From Desulfobacterales bacterium (lineage in GTDB: Bacteria > Desulfobacterota > Desulfobacteria > Desulfobacterales > UBA2174_A), in the NCBI GenBank assembly GCA_025454075.1, contig JALOPD010000029.1:1-44000 (forward strand): 44,000 nucleotides of DNA, in the 5' to 3' direction. The notes under the pieces were generated by a model. That model was not told where the DNA came from. It worked only from the letters and a program-made list of their open reading frames with translations, and ran no database searches. Positions 23,001-30,807 of this stretch are shown here, piece after piece. Each line of letters begins with the position of its first letter. The stretch's first letter is position 1. The position numbers were made by a program, and so were the translations under genes.

Positions 23001-25005
23001 GATGGTGGTGATCCTTGCCTTTTTCATCATGGGGTTGTCCCTCATCGTGACGCTGATCATCTTCTTCCGCTTCGAGCAGGAGATGGCCGGGCTGCAGAGC
23101 CGTGCGCGCATGGTCCAGGTCGGCGAAATCAGCCGCTGGAAAGCGTTCGTCGCCGCGTTCCTGCTGGGGGTCAGCAACCTGCGCCGGCGGCGCGTCCGCA
23201 CGGCGCTGACCTGCACCACCCTGGTGCTGCTCACCTTCACCATCATGAGCTTCACTTCGGCCAAGTCCATGCGCCGGCATGCCCGCGTCTTCTATGGCCC
23301 CGAGGCGACCTATCAGGGCTTTCTGCTGAAGAACGTGAACTGGACGACGCTCCCGCCCGAGGCCTTCGGGGCGATCGCCAGGCACTTCTCCGGACGGGGG
23401 ATGGCCGTGCCGCGGGCATGGCTCCAGGAAGACGATCCGACCCGCACGAGCGCCGTGCCGCTGCGGGCCGGCGGTCGCAGCGCCGAGGGCCAGGGGCTGA
23501 TGGGGCTGTCGCATGCGGAGCCCCAGGTCTCGGGCCTGGACGCGATCCTGGTCGGCGGCCGCTGGTTTGCCGAGCACGAACGGCAGGTGGTGTTGATGTC
23601 CGAGCGGATGGCGGCCGGCCTGGGGATCGATCCGCAGCGCCCGGAAGGCCATGCGGTCTCGATGTGGGGCATGGAGGTCGCGGTGGTCGGGGTGTTCTCC
23701 GGCAGGCAGCTGCAGGAGCGGTTGGACCTCGACGGCGAGCCGCTGACGCCGGTCGCCTTCCCGCGGGAGGCGTCCGCGGAGATGACCGAAGAGGAGGTGG
23801 ATGCGCTCGAATCCGGCGAGGATGTGCGCGAATTCCAAAGCCGCTACCAGCACATCCCGGGCGATGTCACCCTCATCGTTCCCTACCCGACCCTGATGTC
23901 GGCCGGCGGCAGCCTCAAGGCGGTGGCCGTTCGCGACGACTCCCGGCAGACGGCGCAGGCGTCCGCCCAGGACCTGATCGACCGCTTCGGGCTGTCGCTT
24001 TTCAGCGGGGAGCCGGAGGGGATCTTTCTCTACCACGCGAGCGACACCATGAGCTACAGCGGGGTGCCGAACATCATCATCCCGCTGGCGATTTCGGTCT
24101 TCATCGTGCTCAACACCATGATCGGCGCCGTCTACGAGCGCAAGCGCGAGATCGCCGTCTACACCTCGGTGGGGCTGGCGCCGTCGCACGTCTCCTTTCT
24201 GTTCATCGCCGAGGCCCTGGCCTTTGCCGTGCTGAGCGTGGTGTTCGGCTACCTCCTGGCGCAGACCACCGCCAAGCTGTTTGCCGAGACCGCGCTCTGG
24301 ACGGGGATCACGGTGAACTACTCCTCGCTCGCCGGCGTTGCCGCCATGGTGCTGGTCATCGCCGTGGTGCTGCTGTCGGTGATCTACCCCTCCATGGTGG
24401 CCGCGGAGATCGCCATCCCCGATGTGAACCGCTCCTGGACGCTTCCGGCCGCGCGCGGCAACACCCTCGAGATGACGTTCCCCTTTCTGATGACGTTCCG
24501 GGAGCACGCAAGTGTCGGCGGGTTTCTCTACGATTATTTCGAGGGGCATTCCGACGTGTCGCACGGGAAGTTTTCGACGTCCCGCATCGATCTAACCTTT
24601 GCCTGCGAAACCGCCCCGAGCGTCGCGTCCGACACGGACACCTGCCCGCAGGAAGCCTGCGAGCTGCCCGAGTGCCTGCACCTCCAGTGCGGCGTCTGGC
24701 TGGCCCCCTTCGATTTCGGCATCATGCAGCGGGTCGAGCTGCGCTTCGCTCCGGCACGGGGCGAGCCGGGCTTTGTCGAAATCCATGTCCGGCTGACGCG
24801 GGAGTCGGGGGAATCCAACGCTTGGCGGCGGATCAACAAGGGTTTTCTTCACGACGTTCGGCGCCAGCTCCTGATCTGGCGCTCCCTCGACGAACCGGCC
24901 AAGATGCACTATGAACAACGGCTGGCGGACGCACGCGCTCGTCTGACGGGGGGCGCTCCGGCGCCGGCGCCGGCGGAGGGCGCGATGCCGGAGGCCGCCG
25001 GTTGA
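20008..25005 (+). CDS. Giant fusion: degenerate M28 peptidase domain plus FtsX-type permease
   Basis: 1665 residues. An N-terminal membrane anchor/signal (about 25-45) leads into an M28-type aminopeptidase-like fold (about 48-333) with an inserted segment resembling a PA domain, then a charged coiled-coil region (about 335-490), further periplasmic sequence to about 930, three membrane helices (936-1020), an FtsX unit with four helices (1064-1084, 1353-1374, 1393-1420, 1440-1462) around a MacB-like periplasmic domain, and a 200-residue C-terminal cytoplasmic domain. Metal ligands of M28 are mostly lost: the His before YDS is Phe273, and the Glu-Glu region reads TSGHAQ. It starts at GTG 20008 inside the ATPase stop. 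I infer a transporter that binds, rather than cuts, a peptide-like or envelope ligand. Confidence 0.82.
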   Translation: MSSGFGIIRPHPTTAIGPAVLGCVRTAAVVLLCAGFIAAAPHAAASDAGTRVAQTLRTLAAFGDRSTGAPGNEKAAAFLREELERLEIGAVQSQPFAVPVIRCGESVLSIPSRRITVPLQPIAGNAISPPAVAAPGLTGPLVYVGSGELASLNGKRVDGAVLLMELDSSRNWLDAADLGARAVIYVDRGQSPRFLFEDKFELSPIQFPRFWLPAAELHRIFGDVGSAPAGWLADEVQLRSEAQWQNVIAENIYCLIAGSHAERRKEVLLVETFYDSTAHVADASPGADEALGAATLLELARFFKENPPERSVLLAATSGHAQSQAGWREFVWSLSARSKDLRDARNELRRLVKKTRLTVRALKDFRLDAAGATGRAPAADAGAAENTAGEEAGGDDPAALLKAALEDRLKTDADEVSRRLMQLRLAERDRDVTRIQALTAERQALRRLTWRASYEGLSDEERRLLQRAAIQARKDQESALADARVQLRLVDSAGTLRGALQDFEIAASVSLHLSSHGDGFGAFNYGWLYPLRPRINRVPAYAALDQALREGAPAAAQASGVNGIFKDTLRPSRLRSWQSHLVDQPALGGEVAALAGYHGITLATTGDARAAWGTPEDAPERVDIGYAAKQSAGVCGLIGHLSRAPRLHEEDAPRNGFSTVSGRAKFLRHGELFADKPAPGTVLLCYQGLSRFHTMVDTQGRFSLKGVADKTHSFHKVVIEGYRFDERTGQPLWTIDKKLTGKDAYRVKMNRRFMETDLVMFAGDGITLFNLLEPRTFRHLTKADVLDGRREAEPLHWFMSRLDTWSSIITTVFLEPGTPLKMSLSDTVLRRKFVLINASEEWPIGIGYRVEEFPRLHRTTYRVARDMWALLTPRIANLEVSGIFNERIRRLEEEGREALKTADAALAAENYDRFSEASARSWALAIRVYDDVEKTQKDVLYGVLFYIALFVPFAFCLERLLFSYANIYRRIVAFSVILLVLIVLIYNVHPAFQLAYSPMVVILAFFIMGLSLIVTLIIFFRFEQEMAGLQSRARMVQVGEISRWKAFVAAFLLGVSNLRRRRVRTALTCTTLVLLTFTIMSFTSAKSMRRHARVFYGPEATYQGFLLKNVNWTTLPPEAFGAIARHFSGRGMAVPRAWLQEDDPTRTSAVPLRAGGRSAEGQGLMGLSHAEPQVSGLDAILVGGRWFAEHERQVVLMSERMAAGLGIDPQRPEGHAVSMWGMEVAVVGVFSGRQLQERLDLDGEPLTPVAFPREASAEMTEEEVDALESGEDVREFQSRYQHIPGDVTLIVPYPTLMSAGGSLKAVAVRDDSRQTAQASAQDLIDRFGLSLFSGEPEGIFLYHASDTMSYSGVPNIIIPLAISVFIVLNTMIGAVYERKREIAVYTSVGLAPSHVSFLFIAEALAFAVLSVVFGYLLAQTTAKLFAETALWTGITVNYSSLAGVAAMVLVIAVVLLSVIYPSMVAAEIAIPDVNRSWTLPAARGNTLEMTFPFLMTFREHASVGGFLYDYFEGHSDVSHGKFSTSRIDLTFACETAPSVASDTDTCPQEACELPECLHLQCGVWLAPFDFGIMQRVELRFAPARGEPGFVEIHVRLTRESGESNAWRRINKGFLHDVRRQLLIWRSLDEPAKMHYEQRLADARARLTGGAPAPAPAEGAMPEAAG

Positions 25006-25049
25006 GCCCGTCCGACGGACACACGAACACGACAGGGAAGGTGAGCCCG

Positions 25050-27089
25050 ATGACCGAAAACCCCCGCCCCACGGATCCCCCGGCCGCCGGACCCGGGGAC
25101 GCTGCGCTTCACGGCGGCGAGCGGATTCGGCTGCGGGCGGTGCTCATCGGCGCGCTGTTGGCGCTCATCATCTGCCTGATCACTCCGTTCAACAACGCGT
25201 ATCTCCAGGGGACCCCCCTCGGGGGTGGGCAGTTTCCGCTGGCGCCGTTTTACATCCTGGTGTGGATGGTGATTCTGACGGGGCTGCTGCGGTCGGTGTT
25301 CAAGGGCCGCCGTTTTCTGACCGGCCGGGAGCTGCTCGTCATGTGGGCCCTGATGGTCCTGCTCTCCGGCATTGCGTGGACCGGCCTGGCGCGCACGTTT
25401 TTCATCAACCTTACCGCTCCCTACCACTTCGCCACCACGGAAAACCGCTGGGAAGAGGTGCTCCAGCCGCTGCTGCCGAAGGGGTGGTACCCCGACAGCC
25501 GGCAGGCCATCGACGACTTCTACAACGGGATCGCCGGCGCACGGCAGATGGGGTGGCTGGGGGTGGCCCGGCAGATTCCCTGGGGGGCGTGGGCGGGCCC
25601 GCTGGCGGAGTGGTCCGGCTTCATTCTACTGTGCTATTTCCTCATGGTCTGCATCGTCAGCCTGTTGAGCCGCCAGCCGCTGTACAACGAGCGCATGAAC
25701 TTTCCCCTGCTGAGGGTGCCGATCCTGCTGCAGGAGGCGATCGACGAGGACCGGCTCTCGACGGTGTTGACCCACCGCTACCTGCTCGTCGGCCTGATGG
25801 TGCCGGTCTGCCTGCATCTGATCAACGGGCTCAGCTTCTACAACCCAACCATCCCTTCCATTCCGACGCTGGTGCTGGCGGGCAAGTACTTTCCCAAAGC
25901 CGGTCTGTTCTCCGGGTTCTACAAGCTCAAGATCTATCTCTACCCGGCCTTCATCGGGTTTGCGTTCCTGACCGCCAAGCCGGTCTCCTTTTCGTTCTGG
26001 GTTTTTTTCCTCGCCGGTGCGCTGCTGGTCGGCCTGCTGAACGCGCTGGGCATCAACATCCCGGCGGCGGCGCTCCAAACGAGCTTCGGCCCGACCTTGG
26101 CCCGGCCGGAGGAAACCCAGGCGATCGGCGCCTACCTGGTGTTCTTTTTGTTTCTGGCATGGCTGGCCCGGTTTCACTTTCTCGACATCTTCCTGAAAGC
26201 CTTCGGCCGGCGCACGGACGCCGACCCGCAGACCGAGTGGATTGCGACCCGGCCGGCGTTCTGGGGGGTTGCGGCCGGCAGCATCGGGCTCGTCGCCTGG
26301 TGCCATTCCTACGGCCTTCCGATCGGCGCCGCCATCCTGGTGCTGGCCGCTTTCTTCATGTTCACCCTCGTGGCGGTGCGCGTCATCTGCCAGGGCGGCA
26401 TCACGTATTTCACCCTGACGGCCGCCCCGCTGGACGCCCTGACGGCCTTTTTCGGCTCGCGCTTCCTGACCCAGGCCGGCCTGGTGGTCGCCGCCGTGGC
26501 CCAGAAGGTGCTTTTCCTGGACCTGCGCGAATCCCTGATGCCCGCGCTGCTGCACACCCGCAAGGTGACCGACGGCGTGCGCAGCAACCGCATGGTGGCC
26601 GTCGCCATCGCGCTCACCCTGGTAGCCGGCGTGGCGGTATCCTTCGCCGCGATGCTGGCCGTCGCCTACAAGTTCGGCATGCGCGAGCTGCAGATGGATT
26701 GGGCGACCAGCACCGTCGTCTCCGTCTATGACGACATCTTCAGCCTGGTGGAAACGCCGGTCGAACCCGGCCGCTGGGTGCTGATCTTCATCGCGGCCGG
26801 CGCGGCCGTCATGTTGACGCTGGTGGTCTGCTACCACCGCTTCTACTGGTGGCCGATCCACCCGATCGGGTATCTCACCGCCTACAGCTCCGCCATGTGG
26901 ACGCTGTGGTTCAGTTTCTTTCTGGGCTGGCTCTGCAATGCCCTGTGCATGCGCTACGGCGGGACGGCGCTGTTCAAGAACCTGCGGATGTTTTTCATCG
27001 GACTGATCATCGGCGATTTTTTCATGGCGGGCAGTTGGGCGGTCTATGGGCTGTTCAGCTACGCGAGCTACATGGTGCTGCCGGATTAA
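25050..27089 (+). CDS. OPT-like polytopic membrane protein (DUF6785/DUF6784 type)
   Basis: 679 residues with roughly a dozen or more membrane helices. An N-terminal tail is followed by RAVLIGALLALIICLITPFN, a conserved luminal loop (NLTAPYHFATTENRWEEVLQ), YNERMNFPLLRVPILLQEAI, a RVICQGGITYFTLTAAPLDA region, and the characteristic end FYWWPIHPIGYLTAYSSAMW followed by RYGGTALFKNLRMFFIGLII. This resembles the DUF6785/DUF6784 proteins related to oligopeptide (OPT) transporters, found mainly in Planctomycetota, Verrucomicrobiota and some Desulfobacterota. Transport function is inferred, not proven. ATG at 25050 has GGGAAGG upstream; a TTG at 25002, overlapping the previous stop and with GGAGG before it, is a credible alternative. 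Confidence 0.72.
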   Translation: MTENPRPTDPPAAGPGDAALHGGERIRLRAVLIGALLALIICLITPFNNAYLQGTPLGGGQFPLAPFYILVWMVILTGLLRSVFKGRRFLTGRELLVMWALMVLLSGIAWTGLARTFFINLTAPYHFATTENRWEEVLQPLLPKGWYPDSRQAIDDFYNGIAGARQMGWLGVARQIPWGAWAGPLAEWSGFILLCYFLMVCIVSLLSRQPLYNERMNFPLLRVPILLQEAIDEDRLSTVLTHRYLLVGLMVPVCLHLINGLSFYNPTIPSIPTLVLAGKYFPKAGLFSGFYKLKIYLYPAFIGFAFLTAKPVSFSFWVFFLAGALLVGLLNALGINIPAAALQTSFGPTLARPEETQAIGAYLVFFLFLAWLARFHFLDIFLKAFGRRTDADPQTEWIATRPAFWGVAAGSIGLVAWCHSYGLPIGAAILVLAAFFMFTLVAVRVICQGGITYFTLTAAPLDALTAFFGSRFLTQAGLVVAAVAQKVLFLDLRESLMPALLHTRKVTDGVRSNRMVAVAIALTLVAGVAVSFAAMLAVAYKFGMRELQMDWATSTVVSVYDDIFSLVETPVEPGRWVLIFIAAGAAVMLTLVVCYHRFYWWPIHPIGYLTAYSSAMWTLWFSFFLGWLCNALCMRYGGTALFKNLRMFFIGLIIGDFFMAGSWAVYGLFSYASYMVLPD

Positions 27090-27179
27090 AGCTCAAAGCT
27101 GGAGGCTCAAAATAGAGAGTGATTTGTTTGCCGAGGGCTTTCAGCTCTGAACTGTTGTATTGGCTGCTTTGAGCTTTAA
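27086..27179. repeat. Intergenic element with 14-bp perfect inverted arms starting at the stop codon
   Basis: TTAAAGCTCAAAGC (27086-27099) is perfectly inverted at 27166-27179, enclosing 66 bp. The left arm contains the TAA stop of the preceding gene. The interior has further AGCTC/GAGCT and CTTTAA words. It may fold into a long hairpin separating the two OPT-like genes. Confidence 0.8.
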
Positions 27180-27202
27180 ACTTTAAATTTTCAGCTTCGC
27201 TT

Positions 27203-27400
27203 ATGCGTGAAGACAAGGAACTTCAGGAATACCGGGACCTGCTGAAGACCCCCTCGCACTTCGAGGAGGGCTTCGACTGGAAGACCGTCGTCGGGGCGAT
27301 CTTCATCGGGTTTCTGATGATGCCGGGCAGCATGTACCTGCAGCTGGTCATCGCATCATCCTGTTCGCCGAACTTGCCAAGCGCTCCTACAGCGACCTGA
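27203..27400 (+). CDS. N-terminal fragment of a second OPT-like protein (frameshifted gene)
   Basis: The first 50 residues (MREDKELQEYRDLL to MMPGSMYLQLVI, ending at about 27352) look like the cytoplasmic tail and first membrane helix of a transporter, preceded by the FDWKTVVGAIFIG segment. After VI the frame enters unrelated sequence and stops at 27400, while recognisable sequence resumes in another frame (IILFAELAKRSYSDLKQQEI). I infer that about ten codons, not a multiple of three, are missing near 27352. No clear ribosome site precedes the ATG at 27203. Confidence 0.55.
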   Translation: MREDKELQEYRDLLKTPSHFEEGFDWKTVVGAIFIGFLMMPGSMYLQLVIASSCSPNLPSAPTAT

Positions 27401-27429
27401 AGCAGCAGGAGATCTTCCTGCTTTACTAC

Positions 27430-29214
27430 ATGGCCGGCGCGGCGCTGCACACCCCTTTTCAGGGCCTGCTCTGGAGCCAGTATCTGGTGCAGTCCGACGC
27501 CGCGCGCATGCTGGGAGTGGCGGAGTTCATCCCGGCGTGGGTGGCCCCTCCGCTGGAGTCCTCCGCGCTCGTTGAGCGCAGCTTCTTCCACCGCGACTGG
27601 CTGATCCCGATCCTGTTGCTGATCGGGACCCAGATCATCACCCGGATCGACCAGTTCGGCCTGGGCTATGCCCTTTACCGCATCACCTCCGATGTGGAGA
27701 AGCTGCCCTTCCCCATGGCGCCGGTGGCGGCGCTGGGGACCATGGCCCTGGCGGAATCCACCGAAGAGCGGGAAAAAAGCTGGAAGTGGCGGGTGTTCTC
27801 CATCGGCGGCATGCTCGGGTTGCTGTTCGGCGCGGTCTACGTGCTGCTGCCGGCGCTTTCCAGCCTGGTCCTGGTGGAGCCCATCCGGCTGATCCCGATC
27901 CCCTGGATCGAGCTGACCCTGCACACCGAGGACTGGCTCCCGGCGGTGGCCACCGGCATCCAGCTCGACCTGGGCCTGGTCTTCATCGGCATGGTGCTGC
28001 CGTTCTGGGCGGTGATGGGCGGTCTGGGAGGGCTCATCATCACCATCGTTGCCAACCCTCTCCTCTACCAACACGGCATCCTCAACCGCTGGCACCCCGG
28101 CATGCGGACCGTGGAGACGGTCTTTGCCAACAACTTCGATTTCTACCTGAGCTTCGGCATCGGGCTGGGGCTGGCCATCGGCCTGATCGGCATCTGGCAC
28201 GTGATCCGATCCTTCGGCCGCCGGGGGCCGGGTGCCCGCGGCAACCTGCGCGACCTATTTCGGCCGCCGCCGGGAAGGGGCGACATCAACTTCTGGCTGT
28301 CGATCGGCATCTATGTTTTTTCCACCGCGTCCTACGTGCTGCTCTGCGTCTGGCTGGTCCCCAATTTTCCGGTGGTGTTCTTCATCGTCTACGGGTTTCT
28401 CTACACGCCGATCATCTCCTACATCACGGCGCGGATGGAGGGCATCGCCGGCCAGTTCGTGAGCCTGCCGCTCGTGCGGGAGGCGAGCTTCATCGCCGGC
28501 GCGAAGTACTTCGGCTACCAGGGCATCGAGATCTGGTACGCCCCCATCCCGATTCACAACTACGGCAGCGCCACCGTGAGCTTCCGGGAAATCGAGTTGA
28601 CCGGAACCAGCATCCGGGGGATCATCAAGTCCGAGATCGTGGTCTTCCCGGTCGTGATGATCGCCAGCCTGCTCTTCTCGCAGTTCATCTGGCGACTGGC
28701 CCCGATTCCCTCCAACGCCTACCCGTTCGCCCAGGAGCTCTGGCATCTGCAGGCCCTGAACTCGCTGCTCATGCAGACCTCCACCCTAGAGGGAAACTCC
28801 CTTTTCTTCCAGGCGTTGAACTGGATTTATGTAGGATCCGGTACGCTGCTGGGTGTGGTCATCTACCTCGTTCTCACCCTGTTCGGCCTGCCGGTCATGC
28901 TGGTCTACGGACTGGTGCGCGGGCTCGGCCAGAGCACCCCCCACGGCCTCATCCTCGAGGTGATCGGGGCGCTGCTCGGCCGTTTTTTCTTCCTGCGGCG
29001 GTACGGTGCCATGTGGCGGCAGTACGCACCGGTGCTGCTGGCGGGGTTCTCCTGCGGCATGGGCCTGATGGGCATGTTCGCCATGGGGCTAAACGGCCGG
29101 TCGGCCGTTTCAGACCGGTTGCAATTTCTCCTGCTGCGCCTTATCATCAGCTCGTTCGGATCGACGATTTCACCCCCCGGCTGCAGGTGGTTCCCATGCG
29201 AATACGCGTTCTGA
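27430..29214 (+). CDS. OPT-like polytopic membrane protein, main part of the frameshifted gene
   Basis: 594 residues from the first ATG, although homologous-looking sequence in this frame begins at about 27352. Around twelve membrane helices are visible, with conserved loops RITSDVEKLPFPMAPVAALG, IGMVLPFWAVMGGLGGLIIT, WHPGMRTVETVFANNFDFYL, FLYTPIISYITARMEGIAGQ, and a C-terminal LILEVIGALLGRFFFLRRYG. Asn-Asn-Phe and the membrane-embedded Gly/Pro motifs resemble OPT-type transporters; the substrate is unknown and peptides or metal chelates are guesses. The last 40 residues after FAMGL are arginine- and cysteine-rich and unlike a transporter tail, and a perfect hairpin lies at that point, so the natural stop may be near 29091 and the 3' end may carry a second change. 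Confidence 0.7.
   Translation: MAGAALHTPFQGLLWSQYLVQSDAARMLGVAEFIPAWVAPPLESSALVERSFFHRDWLIPILLLIGTQIITRIDQFGLGYALYRITSDVEKLPFPMAPVAALGTMALAESTEEREKSWKWRVFSIGGMLGLLFGAVYVLLPALSSLVLVEPIRLIPIPWIELTLHTEDWLPAVATGIQLDLGLVFIGMVLPFWAVMGGLGGLIITIVANPLLYQHGILNRWHPGMRTVETVFANNFDFYLSFGIGLGLAIGLIGIWHVIRSFGRRGPGARGNLRDLFRPPPGRGDINFWLSIGIYVFSTASYVLLCVWLVPNFPVVFFIVYGFLYTPIISYITARMEGIAGQFVSLPLVREASFIAGAKYFGYQGIEIWYAPIPIHNYGSATVSFREIELTGTSIRGIIKSEIVVFPVVMIASLLFSQFIWRLAPIPSNAYPFAQELWHLQALNSLLMQTSTLEGNSLFFQALNWIYVGSGTLLGVVIYLVLTLFGLPVMLVYGLVRGLGQSTPHGLILEVIGALLGRFFFLRRYGAMWRQYAPVLLAGFSCGMGLMGMFAMGLNGRSAVSDRLQFLLLRLIISSFGSTISPPGCRWFPCEYAF
29091..29110 (+). terminator. 8-bp perfect hairpin within the predicted 3' end of the OPT-like gene
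   Basis: AAACGGCC (29091-29098), loop GGTC, GGCCGTTT (29103-29110). A TAA in another frame coincides with its left edge. It lacks a following T-tract, so it is at best a weak terminator or a 3'-end stabiliser. Confidence 0.4.
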
Positions 29215-29816
29215 CAACGATGGCCGCCGCATTCATTGCGTCGGCTGCCCCCGCCCGGGCCGGGGAGATCCCGCTGTCCATCGCAGGCTTCACGTTGGGG
29301 CGCCCCATCGAAGCGGTTTCCCAAAAAGTGATCATGGAGACCGCCCTGCCGGTGCGCTACATGGAGAACCTGCAGGAAGTCGAGATCGTGCCGCTCGAAG
29401 GCTTCAAAAGCGGACTCATCGCCTTCGGCACCTGCCGCAAACCCGGCGCCATCGTCCGCGTCAAGCTGAAATACGTTGACGGCAGCCTGGCGTTTTACGA
29501 GGAGCTGCTCGCGCGTCTCAAGCAGAAATTCGGCGAACCGGATGAGTACCAGGGCGATCCGTTCCGCGTGTTCATCAGCTGGAAGTGGTCTTTCAAAGAC
29601 CGGAACGAAAACCGGGTCAGCATGGTCCTGCAGCACAACTTGAAGGATGAGGATGAGAAGATCGGCAACGCCGTCAAGCTCACCCTTCACAACCAGCTGG
29701 AAGAGGACGTTCTCTGTTGGCAGCAGAAGCCCAACCGGCGCGAGGAGCTGCGGCGGCAGCTGCCCCGGCCGCCGATGTCGGAGGGTTCCCCGTGGGGCAG
29801 GTTCGTCCCGCAATAG
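29196..29816 (+). CDS. Exported protein of unknown function
   Basis: 206 residues with a clear signal peptide (MRIRVLTTMAAAFIASAAPA, cleavage near ARA-GE) and so a periplasmic location. The mature part begins IPLSIAGFTLGRPIEAV, a start seen in proteins with short beta-rich repeats, followed by LPVRYMENLQEVEIVPLEGF, KSGLIAFGTCRKPGAIVRVK and LLARLKQKFGEPDEYQGDPF, a pattern common to periplasmic proteins that compare a predicted and actual ligand state. I do not recognise a characterised family. The ATG at 29196 has AGGTGG six bases upstream and overlaps the end of the OPT-like reading frame. It closes the transporter gene group and may be an accessory of it. Confidence 0.7.
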   Translation: MRIRVLTTMAAAFIASAAPARAGEIPLSIAGFTLGRPIEAVSQKVIMETALPVRYMENLQEVEIVPLEGFKSGLIAFGTCRKPGAIVRVKLKYVDGSLAFYEELLARLKQKFGEPDEYQGDPFRVFISWKWSFKDRNENRVSMVLQHNLKDEDEKIGNAVKLTLHNQLEEDVLCWQQKPNRREELRRQLPRPPMSEGSPWGRFVPQ

Positions 29817-29865
29817 GGCCGCCCCTCAAGAACCGCGGCAAGGAATGCCGCTTCCGGAAAGCCCC

Positions 29866-30807
29866 ATGCGGCAGGTGAGCGAAACGGTGAAGGACGCCGG
29901 CTGGAAATCTGTCGCGTGGAGCGGAGTGCAATTCGCGGTTCCACGGGAATGGGAGCCTGGTCGCATCGGAGCGCGGCATCTCCTGTTCGAGAGCGACGAC
30001 GGCCCTGCCATGGAGATCAAGTGGGGGCCTTCCGGAAGAGGCTTCTCGAGCCGACGTTATCTGCGACGGTTGGCCCGTCGGGTCGCACGCGGGGGGGCGG
30101 TTTTCCAGGAGCGCGCCCTGCCCGCCGATGGAGGCAGCCCCCCGGGGCCGGTCGAGGGCCTGGGCTTCGAATGGAAGGGCAAGGACGGGGGCGCGGTCGG
30201 CGCCCTATTATTTTGCCCCGTCTGCCGCACGGTCAGCCTGCTGCAGTTCTTTCTCCGGGCTTCCGGCAGCGGGGGCGACCGGCAGGCCCTGCAGGTGATC
30301 GACTCCTTTCAAGACCACCGTTCCGACGGCCGGTGCGCGTGGGCGCTTTACGACATCCGCGCCGTCTTGCCGGTGCATTTCCGACTGGTCGGCCACCGGT
30401 TTGAGGCCGGACGTTTCATGCTGGAATTTCGCGGCCGCCGGCGCGGGCTCATGCTTTACCGGTGGGCGCCGGCCGGGGTGCTGCTCAAGGATCAGACCCT
30501 GGACGCCTTTGCCGCGGCGTCGGCGGGAGGGACGGGGATGGATTTCCGGTCCCTTACCGGTGCCGGCCGGGTCGGGGTGGAGGGCGTCGATCCGCACCCG
30601 ATCGGCCTGGCGGGCCGTCTGAAAGCGGTGTTGCGAAGGCCCCGGTTCCGGGGGGTCCGTGTCTGGTGCGTCGGGCGCCGCAACCGGATCCTGGGGGTGC
30701 GGCTGGAGGCGCCGCAGCCGGTGACGGCGGCCGAGTTGAGCGAGCTGTGCCGTGCCTATGGGATGGATGACGAGACCGAAAGGGAAACCGGCGTTGACCC
30801 GGGCTGA
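29866..30807 (+). CDS. Protein of unknown function preceding a PqqD-like gene
   Basis: 313 residues, without a signal peptide or membrane helix. It starts MRQVSETVKDAGWKSVAWSG, then VQFAVPREWEPGRIGARHLL, and contains an alternating beta/arginine-rich pattern (LMLYRWAPAGVLLKDQTLDA) ending LEAPQPVTAAELSELCRAYG. The FAVPREWEPG opening resembles domains predicted to bind small molecules, but I cannot name the family. ATG at 29866 follows GGAAAG; ATG 29845 has a ribosome site that abuts the start. Its 3' end overlaps the PqqD-like gene by about 41 bp, so the two are coupled and presumably act together. Confidence 0.6.
   Translation: MRQVSETVKDAGWKSVAWSGVQFAVPREWEPGRIGARHLLFESDDGPAMEIKWGPSGRGFSSRRYLRRLARRVARGGAVFQERALPADGGSPPGPVEGLGFEWKGKDGGAVGALLFCPVCRTVSLLQFFLRASGSGGDRQALQVIDSFQDHRSDGRCAWALYDIRAVLPVHFRLVGHRFEAGRFMLEFRGRRRGLMLYRWAPAGVLLKDQTLDAFAAASAGGTGMDFRSLTGAGRVGVEGVDPHPIGLAGRLKAVLRRPRFRGVRVWCVGRRNRILGVRLEAPQPVTAAELSELCRAYGMDDETERETGVDPG

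Noticed and set aside
20458..24564. A 1368-codon open frame on the minus strand
   Set aside because: It is antisense to the FtsX fusion gene, whose product has clear membrane helices and family motifs. The antisense product is low-complexity and rich in Arg, Gly, His and Pro, typical of a GC-rich shadow frame.
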